Below are positions 26,007-34,523 of a stretch of DNA of 64,000 nt, piece by piece (positions within the stretch are counted from its first letter, which is position 1; every line of letters begins with the position of its first letter). This DNA comes from Pseudalkalibacillus hwajinpoensis. Its GTDB lineage: Bacteria; Bacillota; Bacilli; Bacillales; Guptibacillaceae. Under the pieces are notes generated by a model that saw nothing but the letters and a program-made list of their open reading frames with translations, was not told the origin of the DNA and made no database searches. The stretch is from the NCBI RefSeq assembly GCF_039851965.1, contig NZ_CP156674.1:3100001-3164000 (forward strand), read 5' to 3'. The position numbers and the translations under genes were made by a program.

Positions 26007-28088
26007 ATGACCAACAGAAATAAATCAATCCCTTCCATATCGGTTTCCTACGCTCGGAACGGAGGATCGACCAAAGCCAATGAGCTAGGTATGCGACCGA
26101 TGCAGGAACTGGCTTATGAGCAGCGCGGTGAACAGTATCTGCTTATTAAATCGCCGCCTGCATCTGGTAAGAGCCGGGCACTGATGTTTATCGCTCTTGA
26201 CAAGCTCTATAATCAAGGGCTTAAGCAGGCAATCATTGTAGTACCTGAAAGGTCCATTGGTTCGAGTTTCAATGATGAAGCGCTGAGCCAGTTTGGCTTT
26301 TGGACAGACTGGAGTGTGGATCCGAAATGGAACCTTTGTAACGCCTCTAGCGCGGATTATGGAGGTAAGGTTAATTCGGTGAGCGCATTCCTTGAAAGTG
26401 ACGACAAGATATTGGTCTGCACCCACGCTACCTTCCGTTTCGCTGTCGATAAATTCGGAGTGGAAGCCTTCGACAATAGGTTGATTGCTGTGGACGAATT
26501 CCACCATGTTTCAGTCAACTCTGAAAACAAACTTGGTCTGTATCTTGGACAGTTTATTGAACGGGATCACGTGCATATCGTGGCGATGACTGGTTCCTAC
26601 TTTCGGGGGGATGCTGAAGCAGTGCTGACCCCGCAGGACGAGTCAAAGTTCGCTACCGTCACCTATACTTATTACGAGCAACTCAATGGCTACGAGTATC
26701 TTAAGCAACTTGACATAGGTTATTTTTTCTATTCCTATTCATATACCGATGACATACTGGAGGTGCTCGACCCTGCCGAGAAGACCATCATTCACATCCC
26801 CAACGTCAACTCGCGCGAGAGCACGAAGGACAAGATTAGGGAGGTCGAACATATATTAGAAGAACTGGGTGAATGGCAAGGTACCGATCCTGCGACCGGA
26901 TTCCAGATAGTCAAGACGCCAGGTGGCCAAATCCTTCGGATAGCCGATCTTGTAGATGATGATCCGACCAAACGTGACCGGGTTTCTACCGCGCTGAAAG
27001 ACCCTGTTCATAAGAACAACCGCGACCATGTTGATATCATTATCGCACTTGGCATGGCGAAGGAAGGCTTTGACTGGATTTGGTGTGAACACGTCTTAAC
27101 TGTCGGCTATAGGGCGAGTCTCACTGAAATAGTGCAAATCATTGGACGCGCGACCCGCGACGCTCCCGGTAAAACCAGTGCCCGCTTTACCAATCTGATC
27201 GCCGAACTCGATGCCTCAGAGCAGGCAGTTACCGAGGCCGTCAACGATACCTTGAAGGCAATTGCTGCCAGCTTGCTTATGGAGCAAGTCCTTGCGCCTC
27301 GCTTCGAGTTCAAACCGAAAAATTCAAAGAGTGGTCCTGTTCATGGGTTAGACTATGGTGATGGCGGTTATAACTCAGGAAAGTGCAATGTCGGATTCAA
27401 CCACGAAACTGGGCAGATGCAGATTGAAATCAAGGGTCTCTACGAGCCTAAGAGTGAGGAAGCCGTGCGTATATGTCGCGAGGACCTAAACGAAGTGATC
27501 TCGACATTTGTTCAGGACAAGACCACTATCGAACGTGGTTTATTTGATCACGAGGTGGTGCCAGAAGAATTGACTCAAGTTCGTATGGGGAAAATTATCA
27601 AAGAGAAGTATCCAGACCTCGACATAGTGGATCAGGAAGCTGTACGCCAGCATGCCATCGCTGCCCTTAACCTGACACAAAAGGCCAAGCAAACTGCTCT
27701 TGGCGGCCAAGGGAGCAACAGCGAACGGACCGCTAATACTGCGTTTATTGATGGGGTACGTAATTTTGTGATGGACGTACGCGAATTGGACATCGATCTA
27801 ATCGATCGAATTAATCCATTCAGCAAAGCTTACGCGATCCTTGCTAAAGCAATGAGCGAGGATAGCCTAAAAGAGGTTGCGGCTACAATTACGGCTAAGC
27901 GTGTAAGCATTCCTTACGATGAGGCCAGAGGGTTGGCTGAACGAGCTTTGCAATTCAAGAAAGAACGAGGGCGACTACCGGAAATAAGTGCGCAAGATGC
28001 ATGGGAGAAGCGAATGGCTGAAGGAGTCGTAGCCTTGAAACGGTATCGAGTGCAGCAAAAGGCTGCAGAAGCCAGTGGAGGGAATTAA
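26007..28088 (+). CDS. SF2 DEAD/DEAH-type helicase of the restriction-like module
   Basis: A 693-residue protein with Walker A PPASGKS (50-56), a DEFH box (163-166, a variant of DEAD), motif III-like AMTGSYF, and motif VI QIIGRATRDAP. These are the standard parts of a superfamily 2 translocase. The C-terminal 300 residues are unrelated to known helicase cores and may bind partners. The ribosome site AAGGAGG overlaps the end of the methyltransferase gene, four bases separate the two, and the next gene begins at the base after its stop. A helicase between a methylase and a nuclease suggests that DNA translocation links recognition to cleavage, as in type I and III restriction systems. Confidence 0.9.
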   Translation: MTNRNKSIPSISVSYARNGGSTKANELGMRPMQELAYEQRGEQYLLIKSPPASGKSRALMFIALDKLYNQGLKQAIIVVPERSIGSSFNDEALSQFGFWTDWSVDPKWNLCNASSADYGGKVNSVSAFLESDDKILVCTHATFRFAVDKFGVEAFDNRLIAVDEFHHVSVNSENKLGLYLGQFIERDHVHIVAMTGSYFRGDAEAVLTPQDESKFATVTYTYYEQLNGYEYLKQLDIGYFFYSYSYTDDILEVLDPAEKTIIHIPNVNSRESTKDKIREVEHILEELGEWQGTDPATGFQIVKTPGGQILRIADLVDDDPTKRDRVSTALKDPVHKNNRDHVDIIIALGMAKEGFDWIWCEHVLTVGYRASLTEIVQIIGRATRDAPGKTSARFTNLIAELDASEQAVTEAVNDTLKAIAASLLMEQVLAPRFEFKPKNSKSGPVHGLDYGDGGYNSGKCNVGFNHETGQMQIEIKGLYEPKSEEAVRICREDLNEVISTFVQDKTTIERGLFDHEVVPEELTQVRMGKIIKEKYPDLDIVDQEAVRQHAIAALNLTQKAKQTALGGQGSNSERTANTAFIDGVRNFVMDVRELDIDLIDRINPFSKAYAILAKAMSEDSLKEVAATITAKRVSIPYDEARGLAERALQFKKERGRLPEISAQDAWEKRMAEGVVALKRYRVQQKAAEASGGN

Positions 28089-29279
28089 ATGACTAAGCTT
28101 TCTGATGACGACTTACTCAAGGAGCTTGATGTGGATCAGGATTTACCGATGAAAGGCTCTCAGTCGCCACGTGAGGAGCGTATCATAGCGGGGTTTGAGG
28201 AAATCCAGCGATTTGTGGAGTACCATGGGCGTGCTCCGCAGCATGGTGTAGATAATGACATCTTTGAGAGATTATATGCCTTGCGTCTCGATCGCCTGCT
28301 TGAGCAGGAGCAATGCATTGTTCTTCTTGCATCACTCGATTACCAAGGGCTACTGAATAGGGTAGAGAATGCGCAGGTTACACAAGTGGAAGCGGTAGAT
28401 GACGATGCCCTACTAGCAGAACTCGAAGACGCGGCTGGTCCTTCTTCCGGTATTACAGATCTGCGCCATGTCCGCTCTCGAGCAGAAATGCAAGCAGCTG
28501 AAGAAATTGCAAAACGTGAAAAGTGTGAGGAATTCGATCGTTTCCGTCCATTGTTTGAGCATGCTGAAAGCGAACTCAATTCTGGCGTTCGCCAAACTAG
28601 ACCATTTGGTAAGGATGCGAGCATTAATAGGGGGAACTTTTTTATCTTGGGAGGGCAACTTGTCTATGTAGCTGAAAAAGGAGACGAATTTAAAGCGCCG
28701 AATGGTCATCCTGATGCTCGTCTTAGAGTGATTTACTCCAACGGCACCGAAAGTAATCTCCTACTCAGGTCTTTGCAGCGTGCACTGTACAAAGACGATG
28801 CTGGGCGTCGCTTGACCGAACCCGATTACGATGTCGGGCCTTTATTTAGTTCATCCTGGGACGAAGGGGATGTTGAAAGTGGTACTATCTATGTACTTCG
28901 CAGCTTTTCTAATCATCCTTCCGTTGTTGAGCACCGTAAAATGATTCACAAAATTGGTGTAACAGGAGGCAGAGTTGAAACTCGTATAGCCAATGCGGAG
29001 AACGATCCGACCTATCTGCTGGCGAATGTTGAATTGGTTGCTACCTACAAACTGGCGAGTATCAACCGTATGAAGCTAGAACGTATATTCCATCGGATAT
29101 TTGCACCGGCTCAACTCGACCTCACCATCAATGACCGTTTTGGCCACGTTGTAAAACCAAGGGAATGGTTCCTTGTGCCGCTGCATGTTATTGACGAAGC
29201 GGTTCGTCGTATTCAAGATGGCTCGATTACCAATGTGGTCTATGATCCTGAGACAGCCAGTTTGGTTGTACTTTCTTAA
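28089..29279 (+). CDS. GIY-YIG nuclease (T5orf172-type C-terminus)
   Basis: A 396-residue protein whose last 130 residues match the T5orf172/MUG113-like branch of GIY-YIG nucleases. TIYVLRSFSN gives the first strand, followed by HKIGVTGGRVETRIANAEND, an Arg-containing helix (NRMKLERIFHRIFAPAQLDL), and VVKPREWFLVPL with the family's Glu. The N-terminal 260 residues are acidic and helical and have no recognised domain. They may contact the helicase or methylase. ATG 28089 follows the helicase stop directly, so the genes are coupled. This is the likely cutting subunit, because neither of the other two proteins shows a nuclease motif. Confidence 0.85.
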   Translation: MTKLSDDDLLKELDVDQDLPMKGSQSPREERIIAGFEEIQRFVEYHGRAPQHGVDNDIFERLYALRLDRLLEQEQCIVLLASLDYQGLLNRVENAQVTQVEAVDDDALLAELEDAAGPSSGITDLRHVRSRAEMQAAEEIAKREKCEEFDRFRPLFEHAESELNSGVRQTRPFGKDASINRGNFFILGGQLVYVAEKGDEFKAPNGHPDARLRVIYSNGTESNLLLRSLQRALYKDDAGRRLTEPDYDVGPLFSSSWDEGDVESGTIYVLRSFSNHPSVVEHRKMIHKIGVTGGRVETRIANAENDPTYLLANVELVATYKLASINRMKLERIFHRIFAPAQLDLTINDRFGHVVKPREWFLVPLHVIDEAVRRIQDGSITNVVYDPETASLVVLS

Positions 29280-29628
29280 TTGAGGAGTGATGCTTAGATG
29301 ATGAAAGGTGGGAAAGACGACATTGTGCGTATTACAAGTAGCACTTTATGACTTACCTAATAATGATTTCTGAAGATATGAATATAAAGGAAATTTCTTA
29401 CCCATTGTTCATATTTTTTATCACTTGATATATGAACGTGGCCTATAAAAAAGTGTTTGAATTATTTAAAATTCAAACACTTTTTTTATGGGTATACAAC
29501 CAATAAATGGTACAATTGTTTAAAGCAAGGTTTGAGTGAGGAGCACAAGCTCCAAATGTTTATGTTTTTTTAATAGTATTTAAATTACTAGATTAATCCA
29601 CTCTGTACAGCGATAAAGGAGGGATAAT
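29280..29628. other. Spacer between the two defence operons
   Basis: It starts with a short frame (about 29299-29350) that stops after a few codons, a possible relic. It then contains an inverted repeat (TTCATAT...ATATGAA, about 29408-29437) and the terminator at 29447-29487. The last 140 bases carry the promoter region of the ABC operon. Composition returns to A+T-rich here. Confidence 0.5.
29447..29487. terminator. Bidirectional terminator
   Basis: AAAAAGTGTTTGAATT and its exact complement flank a six-base loop, with A and T runs on the two sides. It separates the methylase operon from the ABC operon. Confidence 0.9.
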
Positions 29629-31032
29629 GTGGACGAAAAGACAACCCAAATAATAGATAAATTAGATAGGCATAATGCTACTTCATCTTGGAGTGGTTAT
29701 GCATATCAAGGAAAAGTAGCGATATATACAGCCTTAGCATTGATTAATGAAATGAAAATCTACAAACAGGAGAAAAATATTGATTTATTCAAATTAGAAA
29801 TTGAAAGTTTGGAAGACTTTTCTATATTGAATGGTGATAAGTATCAGTCAATACACCAAGTTAAATCATACAAGGATAATAAATACATAAAGAAGTACAA
29901 ATCAGCTATTTTGGACCTTTTAGGTAAAACATCTAAATATGAAATATCTAATAGTTACCTTCATACTGTGTGCAAAATTGAATCTACTACAAAGCAAGAT
30001 CTAAAGAAGATACTGGAGGAGTACTCCCCGGAGAGTAAAAAAGATGCTCAAGATTCATATAAGGGATATTTATTTGAGAAAGATTTTTATGACAAAGCAT
30101 ATGAGGGGTTTATTTATAATGTTTCAGAAGGTGAATCATTTAACACGGTAATTGATTTAGAGGATACTGAAAAAGAAATTAAAAATCAAATAAGGATTTT
30201 CTTTGAAAACAGCAATAGTGAGATGGAAAATAATCCTGCCTTCTATATAGAGAATGTTCATTACATATATTTGAATTTCATTTCAGAAATAAACAATATA
30301 ATTGCTCACCATCATAAGTGTAAATCGAGTGAAGAACCACCAATAATCTCTTTCAGCAGATTATTTGAAATTTTAACGAAGAAAAATATTTTTGAGCTTA
30401 CACCGGATACCTTAGCCCATATGTTAAAAGATCAGTTATACAAACATTTTTTGGATTTTTTAGATGAAGTTGAAGGGGAGTTTACAGAGGAACAGGTAGA
30501 AGTTTGGAATAAAAGCTGGGAGTTCATAGATGAGTTAGATAATAATCAAGTTTTAACTTTATTTAAAAAAATATCACCTAGTAAAGCTATTAGTAATGAT
30601 ACACACCTAAACATTGAGGATTACGTAACACTTATCAATGAAGGTGGTTTGAAATATAACTTATTTTGGTTGGTACTTTGTTTGAGCTATAGTCCGGAGA
30701 CTTATGAAAAGCTATTCATACTAAATAAGGAAAGTTACAATTACCTAATTACTACAATTGATAACAGAAAAACAAAAAATATTATTGATAAATTGGGAAG
30801 AAAGATAAGTGAAAACATTAAAATGCATAATGAATTATTGCCCTTGCTATATGATGTTAATAATCTTGTTAACACTCATATATCTGGGGTATACAATGGA
30901 AATATTTTAGACCTTGCTTCAGCTTACAAAAGTGAGTATCCAGAATTGTATGATGAGCAAGGAAAAAATATAACGGAACCAAAGAAGATAGAATTTGTGA
31001 AAATTGATGAAATTGTGGAGGAGTTTGAATGA
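29629..31032 (+). CDS. ABC-three-component system effector with nuclease-like N-domain
   Basis: GTG 29629 follows AAAGGAGGGATAAT. The 467-residue protein begins with SSWSGYAYQGKVAIYTALAL, then IESLEDFSIL and IHQVKSY. A Tyr-Gln helix followed by E...D...Q-x-K is the restriction-endonuclease-like core found at the N-terminus of ABC-3C and Cap4-type effectors. The remaining 380 residues are helical and carry no recognised motif. They may hold the docking domain for the partner ATPase. Its stop overlaps the next start by four bases. In this system class the ATPase senses invasion and releases the effector. That role is knowledge of the class, not shown here. Confidence 0.75.
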   Translation: MDEKTTQIIDKLDRHNATSSWSGYAYQGKVAIYTALALINEMKIYKQEKNIDLFKLEIESLEDFSILNGDKYQSIHQVKSYKDNKYIKKYKSAILDLLGKTSKYEISNSYLHTVCKIESTTKQDLKKILEEYSPESKKDAQDSYKGYLFEKDFYDKAYEGFIYNVSEGESFNTVIDLEDTEKEIKNQIRIFFENSNSEMENNPAFYIENVHYIYLNFISEINNIIAHHHKCKSSEEPPIISFSRLFEILTKKNIFELTPDTLAHMLKDQLYKHFLDFLDEVEGEFTEEQVEVWNKSWEFIDELDNNQVLTLFKKISPSKAISNDTHLNIEDYVTLINEGGLKYNLFWLVLCLSYSPETYEKLFILNKESYNYLITTIDNRKTKNIIDKLGRKISENIKMHNELLPLLYDVNNLVNTHISGVYNGNILDLASAYKSEYPELYDEQGKNITEPKKIEFVKIDEIVEEFE

Positions 31033-31736
31033 TAAATTTGCTATCAAAAATTTTTGCAGCCAATGAATTTTTTATCGATAACAGAATAATGGATCCTGGT
31101 AATGGCTTTTTCGCTGAGAGAAATACAGAAAATTATTTTGACTACTTTTTAGTAGTTTTCGAGTCTATATCTGATTTTAATTTGAGTGAATTTAAAGAAC
31201 AAATTGACGTTTATAAGGATGAAATTCTTACAGGTTATGAAGGGTTGTTAGGGTTGGACAAAAACTTATCTTTATTGGTAGTACTAAATATAGATGGAGA
31301 GAGTGAATTAAGTAAAATTAGTAATATTATTTATGATTTAGAAGAGGATCCATATGATTTTAAGAAATATGTATTACCATATGGGCGTGAGCAATTGGAT
31401 ATACTAACAAAAAATACAAATAATATTAATGAACCAGATCAGTTGATTAACTATATGAGGAGAATACTACACAATTCTGAAACGTTTACTATGTTTAAAA
31501 ATAATGAGAATAATGAAGCAACCTTGGAGTATGATTTGGTTTCAAAATACTTTATTAAACTCCCTTTTTTGACGATAGTATACGGTGACAGAGATGTGAG
31601 GAATCTGGAAGAAGAAATTAGAGGTAATTTAGATGTAACTAAATTGAATTTATTAGATGAGTTAACTTTCGATTCCTCAACAGATCAGTTAGACATTGAT
31701 GAATTGTATGAAGTCATAAAGGAGGGAGATTCATGA
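31029..31736 (+). CDS. ABC-three-component middle component
   Basis: A 235-residue acidic, soluble protein with no catalytic motif, between the nuclease-like effector and the Rad50-like ATPase. Both junctions are four-base ATGA overlaps, so the three proteins are made together. A hydrophobic first turn (MINLLSKIFAANEFFIDNRI) is followed by mixed helices and strands. Small 'middle component' proteins of this size and place define ABC-3C systems and are thought to bridge ATPase and effector. The family is named from gene order more than from sequence. Confidence 0.65.
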   Translation: MINLLSKIFAANEFFIDNRIMDPGNGFFAERNTENYFDYFLVVFESISDFNLSEFKEQIDVYKDEILTGYEGLLGLDKNLSLLVVLNIDGESELSKISNIIYDLEEDPYDFKKYVLPYGREQLDILTKNTNNINEPDQLINYMRRILHNSETFTMFKNNENNEATLEYDLVSKYFIKLPFLTIVYGDRDVRNLEEEIRGNLDVTKLNLLDELTFDSSTDQLDIDELYEVIKEGDS

Positions 31737-34120
31737 GTGGTTTAGTAATTAATAGAGTGTACATAAAAAACTTTAAAACTATTGATGAAGCCACCCTCTC
31801 TTTTGAAAATAGTCATCTCAATATTTTAGATGGACCTAACGGCTTCGGAAAAACTACAATTTTTGATGCAATAGAGCTATTAGTCACAGGGGAAATTAGG
31901 AGAATAAAAAATACTCAAATTGTACATGGTTCCAAAGGGTTTAACGATATATTACTAAGTAAATACCAAAATCAAGAAACAGTAATTAAAGTTGAGTTTA
32001 AAGACATAGAAGACACTACAAATACAATTACTTTAGCCAGAGCTTTAACTGAGTTAGAAGGTTTACGCAATAGAGATAAACGGCCAGAAGAATTCTCCAA
32101 ATATAAACTATATAAACTTGAAGAATTCAATGATCAAGTAACTGAAGGAGTACAGATTGATGATTTAGAAATTAATTCTTATTTAAATGTAGCTAAAGTA
32201 TCAGAAAAGTTTAATATGTACCATTATGTTGAACAAGAAGACTATTCCCACTTATTTAAATTGACAGAGTCTGAAAGAATGGATTCAATATCAAAGTTAT
32301 TCAATATAGAAAAAGAAATTGGGCAGCAGGGGTTACTGAAAAGAGTTAAACTCAAACTACAAAATGAATTTAGAGAGCTTTCTAACAATATGGATAGCGA
32401 GCAAAGGTACTTTGACGCCGATAGAACTGTACCAGAAACAAAAGAGGAAGTAACTTATCATAGGGTGCTTCCAGAAGATTTATCTCGCAATGTTTATTGG
32501 GATCAAGTAAATGAACCTATTGGAAATGACGACAAGTTTCGATTCTTCGAAGAATTAAATAATATTTTAACTCTAGTACTCAATTTTAATGATTTTAAAA
32601 AAGAACTTATAAATGAAAATATTGAAAAAATTGCTAAAAATGAGGGTAAATTAAAAGCTGTAATTACATGTATGAATTTCTATAACGATATGGATCGTAT
32701 TAGAAGTAAATATAAGGTGATGAAGCGATTACTGGTAATAAAGGATAATTTAATGAAAAGAGAATTATTTGATAAGGAATTGGATTGGGACTATATTTTT
32801 GAAGTCCTAGATTTACAGTTTAGTAAAGAAGAGATACTTAATTTAATAAGGGAAATCAAAATCCTTAACAACAACAGTACTAATTTAGCTTCCATAGTGG
32901 AGAATTTAAATGAGGTCAGGGAGAATCTAAAAAGCCAATATGGAAATTATCTTGAGAATATTAATGATGAGGAAGACAAACTAGATTGTCCATTTTGTGG
33001 ACAGGAGTGGTCTAATCAAGCTACTCTATTTCACAACTATAATAAGCAAACTACTTACTACAAATCTTTATATGACGAGACTACTGCTGAAATAGATGCG
33101 AAAAAGAAATATTTATTTGAAGAAAGAATTAATTCTATACTAGAAGTCATAAATAAGTTACTAGAAAAAGGATCAACTTACAACATAAATTCTTTATTCG
33201 TAGAACAACTAGAAGAACATATTGAAGAAGTCACTAATTTTAATACAGTTAAACAATGGTTTGATAATTTAGGTATTAATCTAGAAGAATATGTGAACAG
33301 ATCAGAGAACCCTGTAGATAGTTTAGAACTGAGAACCGAAGCACTCAGACTAAGCTTGCTATCATATAAATCTGAGGTTAGTGATGTTGTGAAAGATAAT
33401 ATGATTATGCATAAGCACCTATACACTGAAGTGTTTAAAAAAAGAGACGATATTGTAAAAAGTTTGACCAAAGAAATAATTAATGGAAAAAAGAGTTATC
33501 TAGAATATTTAAATTATTTGAAGGCGAATGAAGCTTTTAGTAGATATAAAAGCTTAGACATGAGAAAAAATAAAGTAGAAAAACTACTTAAAGAAGTTGA
33601 TGAAATTCTTATTGAATATACTAAGCAAATTAACTCCCATAGAGCAAAAATGATTAAAGACGTCGAGATACCTTTTTATATTTATAGTGGTAAAATAATT
33701 CAAAATCATCAGCGTGGTATGGGAGTGTTCATTAAAGAGGGTAACAATCCAAGATCCGGTGAATCAGAGTTGAAATCAATTAATTTTATCCCTCCATCTA
33801 CTACAGATCATGATGTTTTACATTCATTTAGTTCCGGTCAACTCTCAGCAACAGTACTTGCTTTTTCATTGGCATTAAACAAAGTCTATAGTAAAAAAGG
33901 ATTTTTAACTCTTTTAATAGATGATCCTCTTCAAACCATGGATGATATGAACATGGTGTCCTTTGTAGAAATGTTAAGAAACGATTTTAAAGACAAGCAA
34001 ATAATTATTTCAACTCATGAAGATAAAATATCAATGTTTATGAGGTATAAATATCTTAAATATGGTTATGATGTAAAAAGTCATAACGTGAAAGAATTGT
34101 TCTATAGAAGCGTTTATTAA
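31733..34120 (+). CDS. SMC/Rad50-like ABC ATPase of the three-component system
   Basis: A 795-residue protein with split ABC ATPase halves: Walker A GPNGFGKTT (34-42) at the N-terminus, and signature FSSGQ (699-703), Walker B LLIDDP, and an H-loop IISTHED at the C-terminus. A long helical middle of about 500 residues carries CPFC (C419, C422), which resembles the zinc hook of Rad50 and can join two coiled-coil arms. ATG 31733 overlaps the previous stop. Proteins of this form act as sensors of DNA ends or foreign DNA. Here it probably controls the nuclease-like first gene. An alternative, a general recombination protein, is unlikely given the operon. Confidence 0.88.
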   Translation: MSGLVINRVYIKNFKTIDEATLSFENSHLNILDGPNGFGKTTIFDAIELLVTGEIRRIKNTQIVHGSKGFNDILLSKYQNQETVIKVEFKDIEDTTNTITLARALTELEGLRNRDKRPEEFSKYKLYKLEEFNDQVTEGVQIDDLEINSYLNVAKVSEKFNMYHYVEQEDYSHLFKLTESERMDSISKLFNIEKEIGQQGLLKRVKLKLQNEFRELSNNMDSEQRYFDADRTVPETKEEVTYHRVLPEDLSRNVYWDQVNEPIGNDDKFRFFEELNNILTLVLNFNDFKKELINENIEKIAKNEGKLKAVITCMNFYNDMDRIRSKYKVMKRLLVIKDNLMKRELFDKELDWDYIFEVLDLQFSKEEILNLIREIKILNNNSTNLASIVENLNEVRENLKSQYGNYLENINDEEDKLDCPFCGQEWSNQATLFHNYNKQTTYYKSLYDETTAEIDAKKKYLFEERINSILEVINKLLEKGSTYNINSLFVEQLEEHIEEVTNFNTVKQWFDNLGINLEEYVNRSENPVDSLELRTEALRLSLLSYKSEVSDVVKDNMIMHKHLYTEVFKKRDDIVKSLTKEIINGKKSYLEYLNYLKANEAFSRYKSLDMRKNKVEKLLKEVDEILIEYTKQINSHRAKMIKDVEIPFYIYSGKIIQNHQRGMGVFIKEGNNPRSGESELKSINFIPPSTTDHDVLHSFSSGQLSATVLAFSLALNKVYSKKGFLTLLIDDPLQTMDDMNMVSFVEMLRNDFKDKQIIISTHEDKISMFMRYKYLKYGYDVKSHNVKELFYRSVY

Positions 34121-34440
34121 AAAATCAAAAGTTATTGATGGTATACTTTAGCTCATTTATGATTATACCTTTTTAAACATGCTATTGTTTACTAGCAAAC
34201 CACGTAATTCGTCTCTATTTTGCTTTATTTATAATGGTGAATCCATGGGCGGCATTCCACCCAAATTTACCACCTTAGCAAGGTGATAATTTCAGAACAA
34301 TCATTAACTATAGTTGTTGACGAATTGTTGACCGAATTCCTCAACAACTACTTTTTGAAATCATAATTAATCATACACCTATATAAAGAAATTCTATTAT
34401 ACCGGTCTTTTTTCTCCCTTATCACTATCTATCCAACTAA
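34121..34440. other. Right-end non-coding DNA of the element with repeat motifs
   Basis: No gene is seen. TAGTTGTTGA (34311-34320) is matched by its complement TCAACAACTA further on, a 10-bp perfect inverted repeat around 20 bases. Copies of TTGTTGAC(C)GAATT lie at 34314-34326 and 34325-34338, and a close relative lies at 34564-34577 inside the integrase 3' end, on the far side of the tRNA fragment. Short repeats on both sides of a crossover site are typical of integrase arm sites. Confidence 0.55.
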
Positions 34441-34460
34441 GAAATCGTGACTGGCAGTGT

Positions 34461-34492
34461 AGAGGTCAGCGGTTCGAGCCCGCTATGCTCCA
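34461..34492 (+). other. 3' fragment of a tRNA gene, candidate attachment site
   Basis: The sequence has a perfect T-arm (AGCGG, loop TTCGAGC, CCGCT at 34468-34484), a seven-base acceptor half ATGCTCC and a discriminator A. Nothing upstream can form the rest of a tRNA, and no GGAGCAT acceptor strand precedes it. A lone 3' end is what a tRNA-targeting integrase leaves at the far end of its element. The tRNA identity is not resolved. Confidence 0.75.
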
Positions 34493-34496
34493 TCTT

Positions 34497-34523
34497 AAAA
34501 ACCCTTGTGTATCAAGGGTTTTT
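34497..34523. terminator. Terminator at the integrase 3' end
   Basis: AAAACCCTTG and CAAGGGTTTT pair around a short loop with T/A runs outside. It overlaps the last codons of the integrase frame and can work in both directions. Confidence 0.75.

Noticed and set aside
26085..26507. 140-codon minus-strand frame in the helicase gene
   Set aside because: It is the antisense shadow of clear helicase motifs. Open antisense frames are common in GC-richer genes.
23231..29279. BREX or DISARM system
   Set aside because: The methylase is MmeI-like and the neighbours are a helicase and a GIY-YIG protein. No PglZ, BrxC, DrmA or DrmB counterpart is present.
34420..34492. Complete tRNA gene
   Set aside because: Only the T-arm and the 3' acceptor half can be formed. 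No 5' acceptor, D-arm or anticodon arm precedes them.
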